The notes under the pieces are model-generated. The model did no database searches and was not told where the DNA came from. It saw nothing but the letters and a program-made list of their open reading frames with translations. From Methanoculleus sp. UBA303 (lineage in GTDB: Archaea; Halobacteriota; Methanomicrobia; Methanomicrobiales; Methanoculleaceae), in assembly GCA_002501655.1 (NCBI GenBank), contig DANY01000014.1, forward strand, positions 1 to 59,315: a stretch of DNA of 59,315 nucleotides. Direction: 5' to 3'. Position numbers and translations under genes: made by a program. Below, piece after piece: positions 7,954 to 16,901 of this stretch; the first letter of the stretch is position 1, and the number at the start of each line of letters is the position of its first letter.

Positions 7954-8356
7954 AGACCTTGAGAGGCAGGGGCTGATCAAGAGGCTCCCTCTCGACCGGA
8001 AGAAAGTGGACGACGCGATGGCTCTCGCCCGTCGGGATATTGATACCGCTCGTACACTTCTTTCGACCGACTGCGATTGGGCATACAACATCGCCTACAA
8101 CGCAGTCCTCCAGGCCGGCCGGGCCCTGATGTTCGCAAAGGGTTACCGTCCGGACGGTGCAAACCAGCATATCTCAGTGGTAAAGTTTGCCGGGCTCTTC
8201 CTTGGTGAGGGTGACGTTCTCATCTTCGACCGTATGCGCCGTAAACAGCACAGTTCGGTCTACGACGCCGTAGGTGTAATATCTGCGGCCGAAGCGGAAT
8301 TTGCGGTGAGTGCGGCTGAGGCCCTGGTGCAGAAGGTTGCGATGCTCCTTGGGTGA
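7946..8356 (+). CDS. HEPN-domain protein (toxin partner of MNT)
   Basis: A 136-residue, all-helical protein with the HEPN pattern: long helix with DDAMALARRDIDTARTLL, then YNIAYNAVLQAGRALMFAKGYRP (30-65), and the conserved ending near MRRKQHSSVYD, where R-x4-H-like residues of the RNase site normally sit (here RRKQH). HEPN proteins of this kind are RNases or RNA-binding partners of MNT proteins. It overlaps the MNT gene by eight bases, indicating translational coupling. Unlike the five related loci between 25 and 41 kb, this pair is intact. Confidence 0.82.
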   Translation: MIEDLERQGLIKRLPLDRKKVDDAMALARRDIDTARTLLSTDCDWAYNIAYNAVLQAGRALMFAKGYRPDGANQHISVVKFAGLFLGEGDVLIFDRMRRKQHSSVYDAVGVISAAEAEFAVSAAEALVQKVAMLLG

Positions 8357-8413
8357 CCTCATCTCGGCCCGGAGGGCGTCCTATCCCTCTCCGCCACCAT
8401 CTTCTCCCGCGCC

Positions 8414-9205
8414 TCACCCCACTTCCCCCACCGCCCCCGTCCGGCGGCTTCCGTAGGCGAAATAGATGACAAGCCCGATCAGGAGCCAGACCACGAACCG
8501 GAGGTGCGTGACGGTCGGCAGGGCGACGATGAGGTAGGCGCAGGAGAAGATGGCGAGGAGCGGGACTGCCGGGACAAACGGGACCCGGAACGGCCGCGGA
8601 GCATCGGGCCGGGTGTGCCGGATGACGATCACCCCGGCCGAGACGATGATGAAGGCGGCGAGCGTCCCGATGTTCACCAGCTCCGCGACCGCACCGAGGG
8701 GGAGGAGGCTCCCGATGGCGGCGGTGACCAGCCCGACGACGAGGGTGACATTCACCGGCGTCCGGAGGGTGGGGTGCACCTTCCCGAACGCCGCAGGGAG
8801 CAGCCCGTCGCGGGACATCGCGAAGATGATCCGGGTCTGGCCGAAGAGGAGGACGAGCAGCACCGAGGTGATCCCGAGGAGCGCCCCGACGGAGATGAGC
8901 GCCCCGCCCCAGGGGATGCCGATCCGGTCGAGAGCAAAGGCGACCGGTGCCGGAACGTTCAGCTCAGGGTAGGGGACGATGCCGGTGAGCACCAGGGAGA
9001 CCGCGATATACAGCGCCGTGGCGATGAGGAGCGAACCGATGAGCCCGATGGGGAGGTCCCGCCGGGGGTTCCTGACCTCCTCGGCCGTCGTCGAGACCGC
9101 ATCGAACCCGATGTAGGCAAAGAAGACGATGGCCGCGCCCGTGACGACCCCGCCCCACCCTCGATGTAGCGGAGATTGCCCCGCAGGGAGGGGGCCGTCG
9201 GACAC
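8414..9205 (-). pseudogene. APC-family amino acid permease, N-terminally truncated
   Basis: From about residue 18 the frame matches the second half of an APC permease: AIVFFAYIGFDAVSTTAEEVRNP is the typical TM6 region, followed by about six more membrane segments and RTPVNVTLVVGLVT. A full permease has about 12 helices and 430-500 residues; here the first five or six helices are gone and the frame opens in unrelated sequence (SDGPLPAGQ). It ends opposite the HEPN gene, convergent with it. It is unlikely to transport. Confidence 0.75.
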
Positions 9206-9277
9206 GCCCGCGGCAGAGAGGGTTCGGGGCGGCCCGGGCGCCGGACCCCGTGCCTAAAAATGGTGAATCCTGCAGTC

Positions 9278-9568
9278 CTACCGGGCAAGGAGTTTCTGCT
9301 TCTCCTGCTGGAACTCCTCCTCCGTCAGAGCCCCCATCTGCTTCAACTCCGCGAGTTCCCTGAGTTGAGCCATCTTCTCCTCCTGGGTTATCCCTGTCGG
9401 GGCAGGCGCCTGCACCTCGTATGGTGCTGTCTGCTGCACCTGCGCCGCCTTCTTCATCTCCCTCTCCCGCATCCTCTTATCGACAGCGCGGGTAGTCACG
9501 GTGGCTGTCCCCGCGACCACCGCTGTACGGGCCACGGTGCCGATAAGGCCCGGCCGGCCGCCTCTCAT
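9278..9568 (-). CDS. SHOCT-domain protein
   Basis: The ATG at 9568 is preferred because it overlaps the upstream stop by four bases, and residues from MRGGRPGLIGTVARTAVVAG look like the normal start. The protein (96 residues) has a hydrophobic segment at 8-28, a charged linker, and a C-terminal SHOCT motif (LAELKQMGALTEEEFQQEKQKLL, about 70-94), a short oligomerisation motif found at the ends of many small membrane proteins. It forms an operon with the DUF6325 gene. Function is not known; stress-related membrane quality control is a guess. Confidence 0.8.
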   Translation of the reverse strand: MRGGRPGLIGTVARTAVVAGTATVTTRAVDKRMREREMKKAAQVQQTAPYEVQAPAPTGITQEEKMAQLRELAELKQMGALTEEEFQQEKQKLLAR

Positions 9569-10014
9569 GGTGCCGCCCCCAGTGCTTCCTGCTCCGCTGG
9601 CCGCCATGCCAGCGCGGCGTCCACCCTCTCTTTTGGGATACGTTCGCCCGCGATCAACCTTCCATCGGCGGCGAGAACGGCGTCGCGGAACTTCGTTGCC
9701 CATACGTGCTCGAAGAGGAGCAGCGCCACGGAACTGTTGTCCTCCATGACCTCGCTGACCTTCTCCACGTCCTCTTCGGCGAAGAGCGTGCTCGCCTCCC
9801 GTGCAAGCGGGGCGAACGCGTCCGCCGCATCTTTCTGGAGGTCGGCAAGCTCCATCACGCTAACGTTGCCCTGATCGTCTTTCCTCACGAAAACGAGGTC
9901 GATGATGCGGATGATGCCCGCATCGACCACCTCGCGCAACGCCGGGATGATCTCGCCTTTGAACTGGTTTCCCGGAAACTCGATGACCATATACTCGACT
10001 GGACCAAGAGACAT
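9565..10014 (-). CDS. DUF6325 family protein
   Basis: This 149-residue protein opens with GPVEYMVIEFPGNQFKGEIIPALREVVDAG and the segment IRIIDLVFVRKDDQGNVSVMELADL, the signature of the DUF6325 family, found beside SHOCT proteins in many bacteria and archaea. There are no membrane segments. About 105-130 (SSVALLLFEHVWATKFRDAVLAADG) is a conserved helix-strand unit. The gene overlaps the SHOCT gene by four bases, so the two products probably work together. Biochemical role unknown. Confidence 0.8.
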   Translation of the reverse strand: MSLGPVEYMVIEFPGNQFKGEIIPALREVVDAGIIRIIDLVFVRKDDQGNVSVMELADLQKDAADAFAPLAREASTLFAEEDVEKVSEVMEDNSSVALLLFEHVWATKFRDAVLAADGRLIAGERIPKERVDAALAWRPAEQEALGAAP

Positions 10015-10150
10015 AGCGCGCCTCCGGAGCAGGATGCCGGTTCGACTATATAACTCAATCCGTTGTGCGGAGTCAGGGCTGCCCCTGCCCTTTCTGCACC
10101 GCTCACGTGACGGCGGAACCGGCGCTTCTTCTGGGCACTTCCCACCCTGA

Positions 10151-10690
10151 TTAAAAGACCACCCGGACGAACCCGAGCGCCACGAGCAGGAGGAGCCCGG
10201 TGACGATGACCCATCCCAGCGTGACGAAGAAGACCGACTGGACCTTGTTCCAGCGCAGAAGCCACCCGATGACGACGCTTGAGTAAAGGCCGATCACCGG
10301 GAGCGCAGGAAGGATGATGAGCGTGACTGCGCCGTACTTATGTAAGATCGGGTACCTCGCCATCTTCTCTTCCGTGCTCTTCGTGAAACGCTGGACTCTC
10401 TCCGACTGCTCGGCAAACGTGTCCAAGATCTCGTAGATGGCGAGGACGATCCCGAGTTCCACGAGCGTCATGACGACCAGGATGAACAGTGGATGCAGGC
10501 CAAGTCCCATGCCGACGAAGGCGGCGTTTGCCTGGAGAACGAGAGTGGAGATGATCAGGGTAAAAATCTTCCCGGTCGGAACGGAGAAGAGAAACCCGAG
10601 GAGTACGGGGATCAGGGTGGCGATGACGAAGGCGATGGCGATTGCCATAACCCCCTTCCTGATTCCGTCGATCACCTTCGATCCATCCAT
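10151..10690 (-). CDS. Small multidrug export protein family membrane protein
   Basis: About 179 residues from ATG 10690, chosen because the upstream extension has no matching character. It has four to five membrane helices and a cytosolic segment between the second and third (YEILDTFAEQSERVQRFTKSTEEKMARYPILHKYG). This pattern, with ILPALPVIGLYSSVVIG after the loop, fits the putative small multi-drug export family (COG2426). Substrate is unproven for the family. It is divergent from the PsiE gene and lies among other envelope-stress genes. Confidence 0.72.
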   Translation of the reverse strand: MDGSKVIDGIRKGVMAIAIAFVIATLIPVLLGFLFSVPTGKIFTLIISTLVLQANAAFVGMGLGLHPLFILVVMTLVELGIVLAIYEILDTFAEQSERVQRFTKSTEEKMARYPILHKYGAVTLIILPALPVIGLYSSVVIGWLLRWNKVQSVFFVTLGWVIVTGLLLLVALGFVRVVF

Positions 10691-10904
10691 CGTTCCACCC
10701 GAATGCCGCGAGAGGGACGAACCCCGAGTTCTTACCATGCCAGCGTGCCGTAGGATGCGCACTTTGCTATATGAACCTTGCCCCCAAATGTTTCGTGCCG
10801 TGCCCCCATGCATCTGCGGCAATCGTGGTGGTGAAAGCCCCTCTGCACCGCACGAGACCGGGAGGACGACGACAATCCCGGGGAAGGAAAACAGCGATGC
10901 TCTC

Positions 10905-10919
10905 GATATATTTTTATAT
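10905..10919 (+). promoter_or_regulatory. TATA box for the PsiE gene
   Basis: The AT-only run TATATTTTTATAT lies about 27-30 bases before ATG 10942, the spacing of an archaeal TATA box to a leaderless start. It overlaps the earlier ATGs at 10897 and 10918, which argues against those starts. Confidence 0.5.
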
Positions 10920-10941
10920 GGGCTTGCAGGATGACCTGCGC

Positions 10942-11394
10942 ATGCGCCGCTGGCTGGAGTTGTTTGAGCGTTTTACCTACATCGTGCTCATGGCCTTCCT
11001 GGTGGTGGTACTGCTCTTCGCACTCTTCGAACTGGGGTGGCTGTTGTTCGCAGGGCTGTTCGAGGGGCCTCTCTACCGGCTTACCAGCCAGAAACTCTTC
11101 GACCTCTTCGGGTACTTCCTGCTGATCCTCATCGGCCTGGAACTCCTGGAGACGATAAAGGCCTACCTCGAAAGAAGAGAGTTCCATGTCGAGATCATCA
11201 TCCTCGTCGCGATCATCGCCATCGCAAGAAAGGTCATCCTCCTCGGCTCGGCGACCGCGGGCGAGCTCATCGGGATCGCGCTGATCATCATTGCTCTCTG
11301 CGGCGGCTACTACCTCATACGCCGGGCGGGAATGCCGCACTCACTCCCGCCGGACAACCACGGTCCTTCACCCGAAAGACGAGAGGAGCCCTGA
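10942..11394 (+). CDS. PsiE-like membrane protein
   Basis: The protein has four membrane helices and the pattern of phosphate-starvation-inducible protein PsiE: LFERFTYIVLMAFLVVVLLFALFELGWLL, then LFDLFGYFLLILIGLELLETIKAYL and FHVEIIILVAIIAIARKVILL. The segment ending ARKVIL is the best-conserved family feature. The start at 10942 fits a leaderless transcript from the TATA box at 10905-10919; ATG 10918 or 10897 would lengthen it by 8 or 15 residues. Function of PsiE is poorly known. A polar tail of about 25 residues follows the last helix. Confidence 0.78.
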   Translation: MRRWLELFERFTYIVLMAFLVVVLLFALFELGWLLFAGLFEGPLYRLTSQKLFDLFGYFLLILIGLELLETIKAYLERREFHVEIIILVAIIAIARKVILLGSATAGELIGIALIIIALCGGYYLIRRAGMPHSLPPDNHGPSPERREEP

Positions 11395-11517
11395 CCGGGG
11401 TTCTCTCGACCCCCCGGCAGGTGCGCATTCGAAGGCCTCCGGGTTGATGGTGCAGATATGGCTCTATGACCCGCTGGTATGGGCCACCCGGGGATTCCTG
11501 CGACCGCCAACATACCG

Positions 11518-13008
11518 TCATCGGGCGAGATCGGGCCCGGGCTCCGGGCTCCGGGGCACCGGACTCACGGGCAGCATGAACGCGGCTGCGAGACCTACCA
11601 GAGCAAACAGCACCAGAACAACCAGGGCGAGGGCGTAGCCCAGATTCCCCGTGACCAGATTGGACACGATGACGGTGCCCGCAATGGCCACGCCGAGCGA
11701 TGAGCCCAGGTTTGAGACGCTGCGCGAGAGGCCCGATATCTCCCCCTGGTCCTCCTCGGGAAAACTGGACTGGACGACGGTGACCGAGGACGTCAGCATA
11801 ACCCCGACGCCTATGCCGACGAGAAAGAGGCCCGGCACGAATGTAAGGACGGGGGATGTTTCTCGTACCAGCAACAGCAGGAGGAAGACGCCGGCTACCG
11901 TCACGATAAACCCCGCCCGGATCAGCGTTGCCTGGGAATACTTCCGCGCCAGTCTGCCCGCAGCCATCGAGGAGAGCAAAATACCGATCGTGGCCGGCGT
12001 AAGGATCAGGCCGGTCTCGATCGCGTTGTAGCCCCGCACGGTCTGCACATAGACGGAGACCACAAAGGAGAGGCCGAGCAGCACCAGCCACTGGATGTTC
12101 TGCGTGATGAGACCGAGGTTCGACGTGCGGTTCTGGAACATCCTGGTGTGCAACAGAGGCTCCTTGCCTGCCCGTTCCATGGATCGAATATGCCAGAAGA
12201 ACCAGATCAGCAAAATCGCTCCGATGAGCACGAACAACCATACCGGCGAGATGCCGCCTTCCGGGATCACGACCGTATTGCCGATGACGAAATCCTGGCT
12301 GGCCCTGAACCAGCCGTACGTCGAAGCCTGCAGGATGCCGACCACCACAAAGAAGAGTCCCGTCGCCGAGAGGATAGTTCCGACGATGTCGAAAGCGGGT
12401 TTCTCGCCCTGCAATCCCGGATCAACGATCTTCCGGCTCTGTATGATGATTATGCCGACAACAAGGGCCTGCACGACAAAGGCTGCCCGCCAGCTGATCG
12501 CGGTGGTGATGATCCCGCCGACCAGGGGACCTGCCGCCGCCCCGATACCGCCCGCCGCACTGATCGCACCGAAGGCGCGGGCGCGTGAGGTGAGGTCGGG
12601 AGAGAAGACGGTTGCGAGGATATACACGGGCGGGATCAGCAGCGCGGTCCCGATGCCTTCGAGGAGCGAGTAGCCGAGGATCAGGATCCCGAGCCCCGGC
12701 GCCGCTGCCGCTATCAGCGCTCCCACGCCGTAGACGAGGAGGCCTCGCCTGAACAGGAACGTGCGGCCCAGGATATCCGTCAACTTGCTGCCCGGGATCA
12801 TCAGGGCTGCCATGGTGAGTGTAAAAACGGCGATGGTCGTCTGGACGCCGCTGACCGTCGTCCCCAGGTCGGCGGCGATGTTGCTTATGGCCACGTTCAT
12901 ATTCGAGGCAGCGTAACTGCAGATGAACTGAGCCAGCGCAAGCGGCAGGAGCACGCCCTGCGGGGTTGCGGTCGATGCCCGGGGGGCCGGATCAGGTTCG
13001 CTCTCCAT
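11518..13008 (-). CDS. MFS drug exporter, DHA2 (14-helix) type
   Basis: This 496-residue protein has the length and helix count of DHA2 family multidrug exporters. The first helices contain LAQFICSYAASNMNVAISNIAADLG; a motif-A-like loop follows (GSKLTDILGRTFLFRRG), and motif C-like glycines (GAISAAGGIGAAAGPLVGG) mark antiport members. A long hydrophobic C-terminal pair closes the fold. These pumps exchange drugs or dyes for protons. No regulator gene is next to it. The frame is intact. Confidence 0.88.
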   Translation of the reverse strand: MESEPDPAPRASTATPQGVLLPLALAQFICSYAASNMNVAISNIAADLGTTVSGVQTTIAVFTLTMAALMIPGSKLTDILGRTFLFRRGLLVYGVGALIAAAAPGLGILILGYSLLEGIGTALLIPPVYILATVFSPDLTSRARAFGAISAAGGIGAAAGPLVGGIITTAISWRAAFVVQALVVGIIIIQSRKIVDPGLQGEKPAFDIVGTILSATGLFFVVVGILQASTYGWFRASQDFVIGNTVVIPEGGISPVWLFVLIGAILLIWFFWHIRSMERAGKEPLLHTRMFQNRTSNLGLITQNIQWLVLLGLSFVVSVYVQTVRGYNAIETGLILTPATIGILLSSMAAGRLARKYSQATLIRAGFIVTVAGVFLLLLLVRETSPVLTFVPGLFLVGIGVGVMLTSSVTVVQSSFPEEDQGEISGLSRSVSNLGSSLGVAIAGTVIVSNLVTGNLGYALALVVLVLFALVGLAAAFMLPVSPVPRSPEPGPDLAR

Positions 13009-13132
13009 TCTATCAGCCCTCGAATAAAGTGCGTCAGAAGGACCCGGTGTATATTAATGTAATTGTTTGACCTGTTGCCGGGTAGTTTGTACCTTCTGTA
13101 CGGGAGAACGGAGGGCCGATCCGGCGGCAGCG

Positions 13133-13406
13133 ATGAGGGCGCCGCCCGGTCTTCGGGTACGCCCAAAAGTTCCAGGACGACCCCCACTGGCGTGACGACC
13201 TCCTCTTCTACGAGTACTTCCACGGCGACAATGGGACAGGGATCGGTGCCGGCCACCAGACGGGGTGGACGGGGCTCGGTGCCGGGATCATCCAGCTCTT
13301 CGGATATATGGCCCCGAACAGGTACTCGGGAAGGAAGCGCGGAAGTTCGTCTACAGGAAGGAGGGGTCTGCCCCCCCAACCGGTGCAGGGGCCTGCTGCC
13401 AGATAA
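13133..13406 (+). pseudogene. C-terminal fragment of a GH63-type glucosidase
   Basis: The frame [20 protein letters not shown]...[23 protein letters not shown] matches the end of the intact glucosidase encoded at 19172-21955 ([16 protein letters not shown]...). Only about 90 codons remain and a TGA precedes them in frame, so no functional product is expected. The copy is diverged from the nearby gene, so it is a remnant of a second paralogue rather than a recent duplication. Confidence 0.75.
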
Positions 13407-13527
13407 CAGATGCACCGGCCCAGAAAGACGGCAATCCCGGCGGAGCGCTGCTCGTTCCGTCGGACCGGGCCGGGCGGATGAGGGGGAAGCCTATATACTG
13501 TCACTGAGTCCTCCGCGTGGTGTTGTC

Positions 13528-14079
13528 ATGGTTAACACACTGTCCGACGCCGGTTCCGTTAAGTCCGGCGCTGTTATGGCTCCGTCACGCTGGCCCGTGC
13601 TGCTGCTCGGCATACTCGCGGTCATCTTTGGCGTTCTCTTCTTCATTTACCCGATCCCGACGCTGACGCTCCTCGTCACGTTTCTTGGTTTCTACTGGCT
13701 GTTCAACGGTATCGTCGCGCTCATCGACCTGTTTCGAGACGAAACAGGCCGGGGCTGGAAACTGCTGGTCGCGATCCTCGGCATCCTTGCAGGCGTCCTC
13801 GTGCTCGCCTATCCCCTCTATAGCGCCGTTCTTATCCCGACCGTCTTTGCCATCATCATTGGCGTGGAGGGGCTGATCATCGGGGCTGTCTACACGGTGC
13901 AGGGGTTCTCCGGTGCCGGGTGGGGAACCGGGATCCTCGGTATCCTGAGCATCGTCTTCGGCCTGGTCCTGATCGCAAACCCGCTCGTCGCCGCTGTCGG
14001 CCTGGTGCTGCTCCTTGCGGGGCTCGCCATCATCGGCGGCATCGCGGCCATCATCTTTGCGTTCTGGCTGCCGGGGTGA
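13528..14079 (+). CDS. HdeD family (DUF308) membrane protein
   Basis: Starting at ATG 13528 (MVNTLSDAG), the 183-residue protein has six short membrane helices in repeated pairs, such as LLLGILAVIFGVLFFIYPIPTLTLL and WKLLVAILGILAGVLVLAYP. This repeated GILAI/VFG pattern is typical of HdeD/DUF308 proteins, linked in enterobacteria to acid resistance. The longer open frame upstream runs through the glucosidase remnant and is not part of the gene. Role in the methanogen is unknown; general envelope stress is inferred. Confidence 0.82.
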   Translation: MVNTLSDAGSVKSGAVMAPSRWPVLLLGILAVIFGVLFFIYPIPTLTLLVTFLGFYWLFNGIVALIDLFRDETGRGWKLLVAILGILAGVLVLAYPLYSAVLIPTVFAIIIGVEGLIIGAVYTVQGFSGAGWGTGILGILSIVFGLVLIANPLVAAVGLVLLLAGLAIIGGIAAIIFAFWLPG

Positions 14080-14237
14080 CCGGAGAGAGGGGCCTGATCG
14101 GTGATCCCGGTCTGCAGGCACGACCTCCCCCTCTCTTTGCCCGTAAAGAAGTGTATCCGGCTGCCGTTTTCTCCGGTATGGGGGCATGCGGGAGCGCCGT
14201 TGTATGATACCCGGTTCGCCGCAATGCATTGGGATAA

Positions 14238-14246
14238 TTTTATATA
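14238..14246 (+). promoter_or_regulatory. TATA box of the lipoprotein gene
   Basis: TTTATATAA lies about 50 bases before ATG 14297. It is an excellent archaeal TATA match and leaves a leader of roughly 25 bases with a GGGAGATAG ribosome site. Confidence 0.55.
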
Positions 14247-14296
14247 AGTCGCGCCATAATCCGGCCCCGGGCAGCCATCCTGCCCGGGAGATAGGT

Positions 14297-14716
14297 ATGA
14301 AGAAAATGGGGGTACTATTCATCGCGCTGGTCCTCATTCTGGCCTGTGCCGGTGCCGGATGCGTCCAGCCTTCGGAGCAGGAGGCGGAGGCGCAGCTCTG
14401 CCAGAGTCTCGCAGACCTCGGAGCAGCGCTTGAGAGCATGGAGAACACCAGCCTGAGATCCACTGTCGGAGATATTCGGGATGGACGGGACCAGGTCCAG
14501 TCCGCCATGGAGAATGTCAGGGAGTCCGCGAGCCAGGTCGCTAACGTCCGGATCGACAACCTCAATGCGGCATACGAAAACCTCAACCAGGCCGTGGAAA
14601 ACCTCCCCAACGATGTGACCGCCGTTGAGGCCATTCAGACCATCCGCCCGCAGATACAGGCTGTCCGGGATGAACAGCGGAACCTTTCTGCAGACCTGAA
14701 CTGCACGGCGCAATGA
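14297..14716 (+). CDS. Secreted lipoprotein with helical repeat-like body
   Basis: The 139-residue protein starts MKKMGVLFIALVLILACAGAGC: a signal peptide with a lipobox ending in Cys 22, the likely lipid attachment site. The mature part is helical (about 28-135) with repeated heptad-like segments (LADLGAALESMENTSLR, VRIDNLNAAYENLNQAVENL). It resembles small archaeal lipoproteins of unknown role. It has its own TATA box and ribosome site. Anchoring on the outer face of the membrane is expected. Confidence 0.78.
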   Translation: MKKMGVLFIALVLILACAGAGCVQPSEQEAEAQLCQSLADLGAALESMENTSLRSTVGDIRDGRDQVQSAMENVRESASQVANVRIDNLNAAYENLNQAVENLPNDVTAVEAIQTIRPQIQAVRDEQRNLSADLNCTAQ

Positions 14717-14928
14717 GCGCCGCGAGGGTTGGGTTGCAGCAGGAGACATGAAGAGCGACCCGGCGGGTACCCGGAAGGAACGGTGCCCGGGGATGGGGGT
14801 CATCGACTCCCATACCCGCCGGATGCACATATTGCGGCTGTAGATGTAGATCTCAGTGTGAATACTCACGTTCTTGCCCCGCAATAGCATCCAATCGAGT
14901 TTGCGTGGGGAACCGGGAGAGATGATAC

Positions 14929-15297
14929 ATGCCAGAGGGAGATCCACGGGCCTTCAGGGTCGGGGTGGTTATCGGGCTCATTGTCGCACTCGTCATCACG
15001 TACCTGATAGCGATCGGCGGTGCGTTTGTCGGGGGTCTTGTGGCGGGCTGGGTTGCCAGCGGAGGAAGAAGAAAATCCAGGCAAATCGGAGGAAGAGCAG
15101 GTGTGTATACGGGCCTCCTGGATGCGCTTGCCCTGGCAGCGGTCGTTGCGGTGCTGGGCATCGAAGCTGCTCCGGGCGATCTCGCCCTTCTCCGCTTCCT
15201 CGGTTCGACGCTCATCATCACCCTGATGTTCTTCCCGGTCCTCGGTTTCGTCGGCTACCTGGGAGGAGTGCTGGGGGGTGCCTTGAAGGAGCGGTGA
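14929..15297 (+). CDS. DUF5518 family membrane protein
   Basis: This 122-residue protein has four membrane segments: two at the N-terminus (VGVVIGLIVALVITYLIAIGGAFVGGLVAGW) split from two at the C-terminus by a basic loop (SGGRRKSRQIGGRAGVYTGLLDAL). The glycine-rich pairs and basic loop match DUF5518-type small archaeal membrane proteins. A GGGAGA ribosome site precedes the ATG. No function is known for the family. Confidence 0.7.
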   Translation: MPEGDPRAFRVGVVIGLIVALVITYLIAIGGAFVGGLVAGWVASGGRRKSRQIGGRAGVYTGLLDALALAAVVAVLGIEAAPGDLALLRFLGSTLIITLMFFPVLGFVGYLGGVLGGALKER

Positions 15298-15461
15298 ATG
15301 CCTGAGCGGTTCGGAATATGAGGGTGATGACTCTCTCGGCGAGGCATGGTCGATTACGCCGGAAACAGGTCCCTTTCCGGTTTTAAACGCCTCCAGGCGG
15401 TGCAGCGGGAACGAGGTCGGCCGATGAGCGGATCCGGCGAGAGGGCGCCCCCCGCCTTCCA

Positions 15462-15865
15462 CGTCATGGCGAGACCGACTGGTGCCGGTTCTTCCACGAC
15501 GAACTCTTTGCACCGTACATCCAGTTCATTCCGATCGTCGAGCGGGAGAACAAAGAGAATACGGTCACCGCTCGATCCATCCGGCCGGAACAGTGGGGGC
15601 GGTTCCTGACCGGGATCTTCGATGAGTGGATCAATATTGTCCTGAACTTCGACTGGGCGCTCGCGGGATGGCAGGGGCGGTCTGCGTCTTCGCCCCTGCC
15701 TGCGGCCCTGGCGTGGCACTCGAACATAACGGCGACCTCTACTCCTGTGACCACCTCGTCGAACCGGACCACTTCCTCGGCAACATCCTCACGACACCGC
15801 TGGTCGATCTTGTGAGTTCGGAGGAGCTCCGAACCGTGAGCATGAGGTCCTTCGCTGACGAATGA
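15462..15865 (+). pseudogene. Anaerobic sulfatase-maturase (radical SAM/SPASM) remnant
   Basis: One frame encodes DWCRFFHDELFAPYIQFIPIVER...GRFLTGIFDEW, and a second encodes VCVFAPACGPGVALEHNGDLYSCDHLVEP. Together they match the middle and SPASM region of anaerobic sulfatase-maturating enzymes, which oxidise Cys or Ser to formylglycine. The radical SAM core and the end are missing and the frame changes near 15640-15690. The surviving Cys residues belong to auxiliary iron-sulfur sites. No product is expected. Confidence 0.72.
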
Positions 15866-16146
15866 ACGATCGGGATGGTATGATCTGGAGGATGCGAAGG
15901 AATATAAGGCCTAATCCGCGAAATTCGACCATTTTATCTGGCGGTTTCTCATCTGGTAACGTATATATAAGGGATTAAATATTACTGACCTACCCCCTTC
16001 CGCATCGCGTCCGCCGCCAACAGACATTGCCCGGGCATCAGTGACAGCTGGATGGTCACCTCAAGCGATCATCTCTCCTACTACATCGAACCTCCGGCAG
16101 ATGCAGGGGAGGCTATCGGGAATCACGCTTCAATCGGAGGTATACC
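15866..16146. other. Gene-free stretch with a strong TATA box
   Basis: I see no coding region. TATATATAAG at 15962-15971 is a strong archaeal TATA box reading rightward, placed to drive the short ORF at 16147 and the membrane protein at 16206 through a leader of about 150 bases. Confidence 0.5.
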
Positions 16147-16206
16147 ATGGCAAACCGGAAGATTGTCCCCGACGCCGGGTGGTATATCGAAAAGGAGAGA
16201 ACATAA
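16147..16206 (+). CDS. Short coupled ORF (19 residues) before the membrane protein
   Basis: ATG 16147 follows a strong ribosome site (CGGAGGT). The frame encodes MANRKIVPDAGWYIEKERT and its TAA shares a base with the ATG of the next gene. The motif resembles the degraded frame at 16644-16901 (EIAHDAE, stop, YILEAG), so it may be the stump of a longer gene family or a real translational-coupling leader. No function can be assigned. Confidence 0.4.
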   Translation: MANRKIVPDAGWYIEKERT

Positions 16207-16598
16207 TGACGGAATATGCAGAACGACCCATTGGGGTCACCATTCTGGCCATACTGGCCGGTATTTTAGCAGTAATCAATGTCATCATCACGCTGCGGTT
16301 CCTGGGGTTCTTCCCCTGGCTGGGACTGCTGAATATACGCATCTTCAACCTCTGGTATGCGCTGGTCTACGGCCTGCTCGCCTACATCTGGTTCTGGGTT
16401 GCCCAGATGCTCTGGCGGGTTGATCGCCAGGGCTGGATATTCCTGCTGATCATCACGGTCTTCAACCTGCTTCTGAGTTTCACCACAATGCTGACCGGCG
16501 GTGCATGGTATGATAATAACATTGCCGTGCTCCTGAACGTCCTGATCCTGATCTACATCATGCTGCCGGGGGTGAGGAGGGCGTTCGGGACGGATTGA
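16206..16598 (+). CDS. Four-helix membrane protein, unknown
   Basis: Start ATG 16206 has the ribosome site AAAGGAGAGAA. The 130-residue protein has four membrane helices, roughly 10-35, 45-70, 72-95 and 98-122, with aromatic-rich turns (YIWFWVAQMLWRVDRQGW). The conserved ERPIGVTILAILAGILAVIN opening is common in small archaeal membrane proteins of unknown function. It is translationally coupled to the short ORF before it. Confidence 0.7.
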   Translation: MTEYAERPIGVTILAILAGILAVINVIITLRFLGFFPWLGLLNIRIFNLWYALVYGLLAYIWFWVAQMLWRVDRQGWIFLLIITVFNLLLSFTTMLTGGAWYDNNIAVLLNVLILIYIMLPGVRRAFGTD

Positions 16599-16643
16599 GG
16601 CCTGTATTTTCAATAGAAGGGATAGGAAAGCGATGAGTTGTGA

Positions 16644-16901
16644 AATGAAAAGAAGAACGAAATTGCCCACGACGCCGAATAGTACATCCTTGAGGCGGGC
16701 TTAAGCGATGCACGGGCTGCCGAGGCTGACGAACTCAACAGGGGGCTCACCGAAGTGCGCGAAAATACGGCAGGTCCCCCCGGCAGCATCCTCATCATGC
16801 GGGACAATAGGGCTTTCGGCGAGGTTGGAATCTCCCATGTCCGGAAGATGCGCGGTCTCGAAACGCCGGAGATAAACAGACTGGCGCCCGAAGGCGCTTG
16901 A
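16644..16901 (+). pseudogene. Degraded gene with internal TAG, family unknown
   Basis: One frame runs EIAHDAE, TAG, YILEAGLSDARAAEADELNRGLTEVREN...GSILIMRDNRAF...APEGA then TGA, with helical, charged character. Its start aligns with the short ORF at 16147 (IVPDAGWYIEK), where the TAG position is Trp, so TGG to TAG is the likely mutation. There is no usable start codon. It may be the full-length relative of that short ORF. Confidence 0.4.

Noticed and set aside
13063..13527. N-terminal extension of the HdeD protein
   Set aside because: The extension is read in the wrong frame through the glucosidase remnant; ATG 13528 gives a normal HdeD start.
16644..16901. Internal TAG as pyrrolysine
   Set aside because: No pyrrolysine genes are visible, the related frame has Trp at that place, and the frame lacks a start codon, so simple mutation is more likely.
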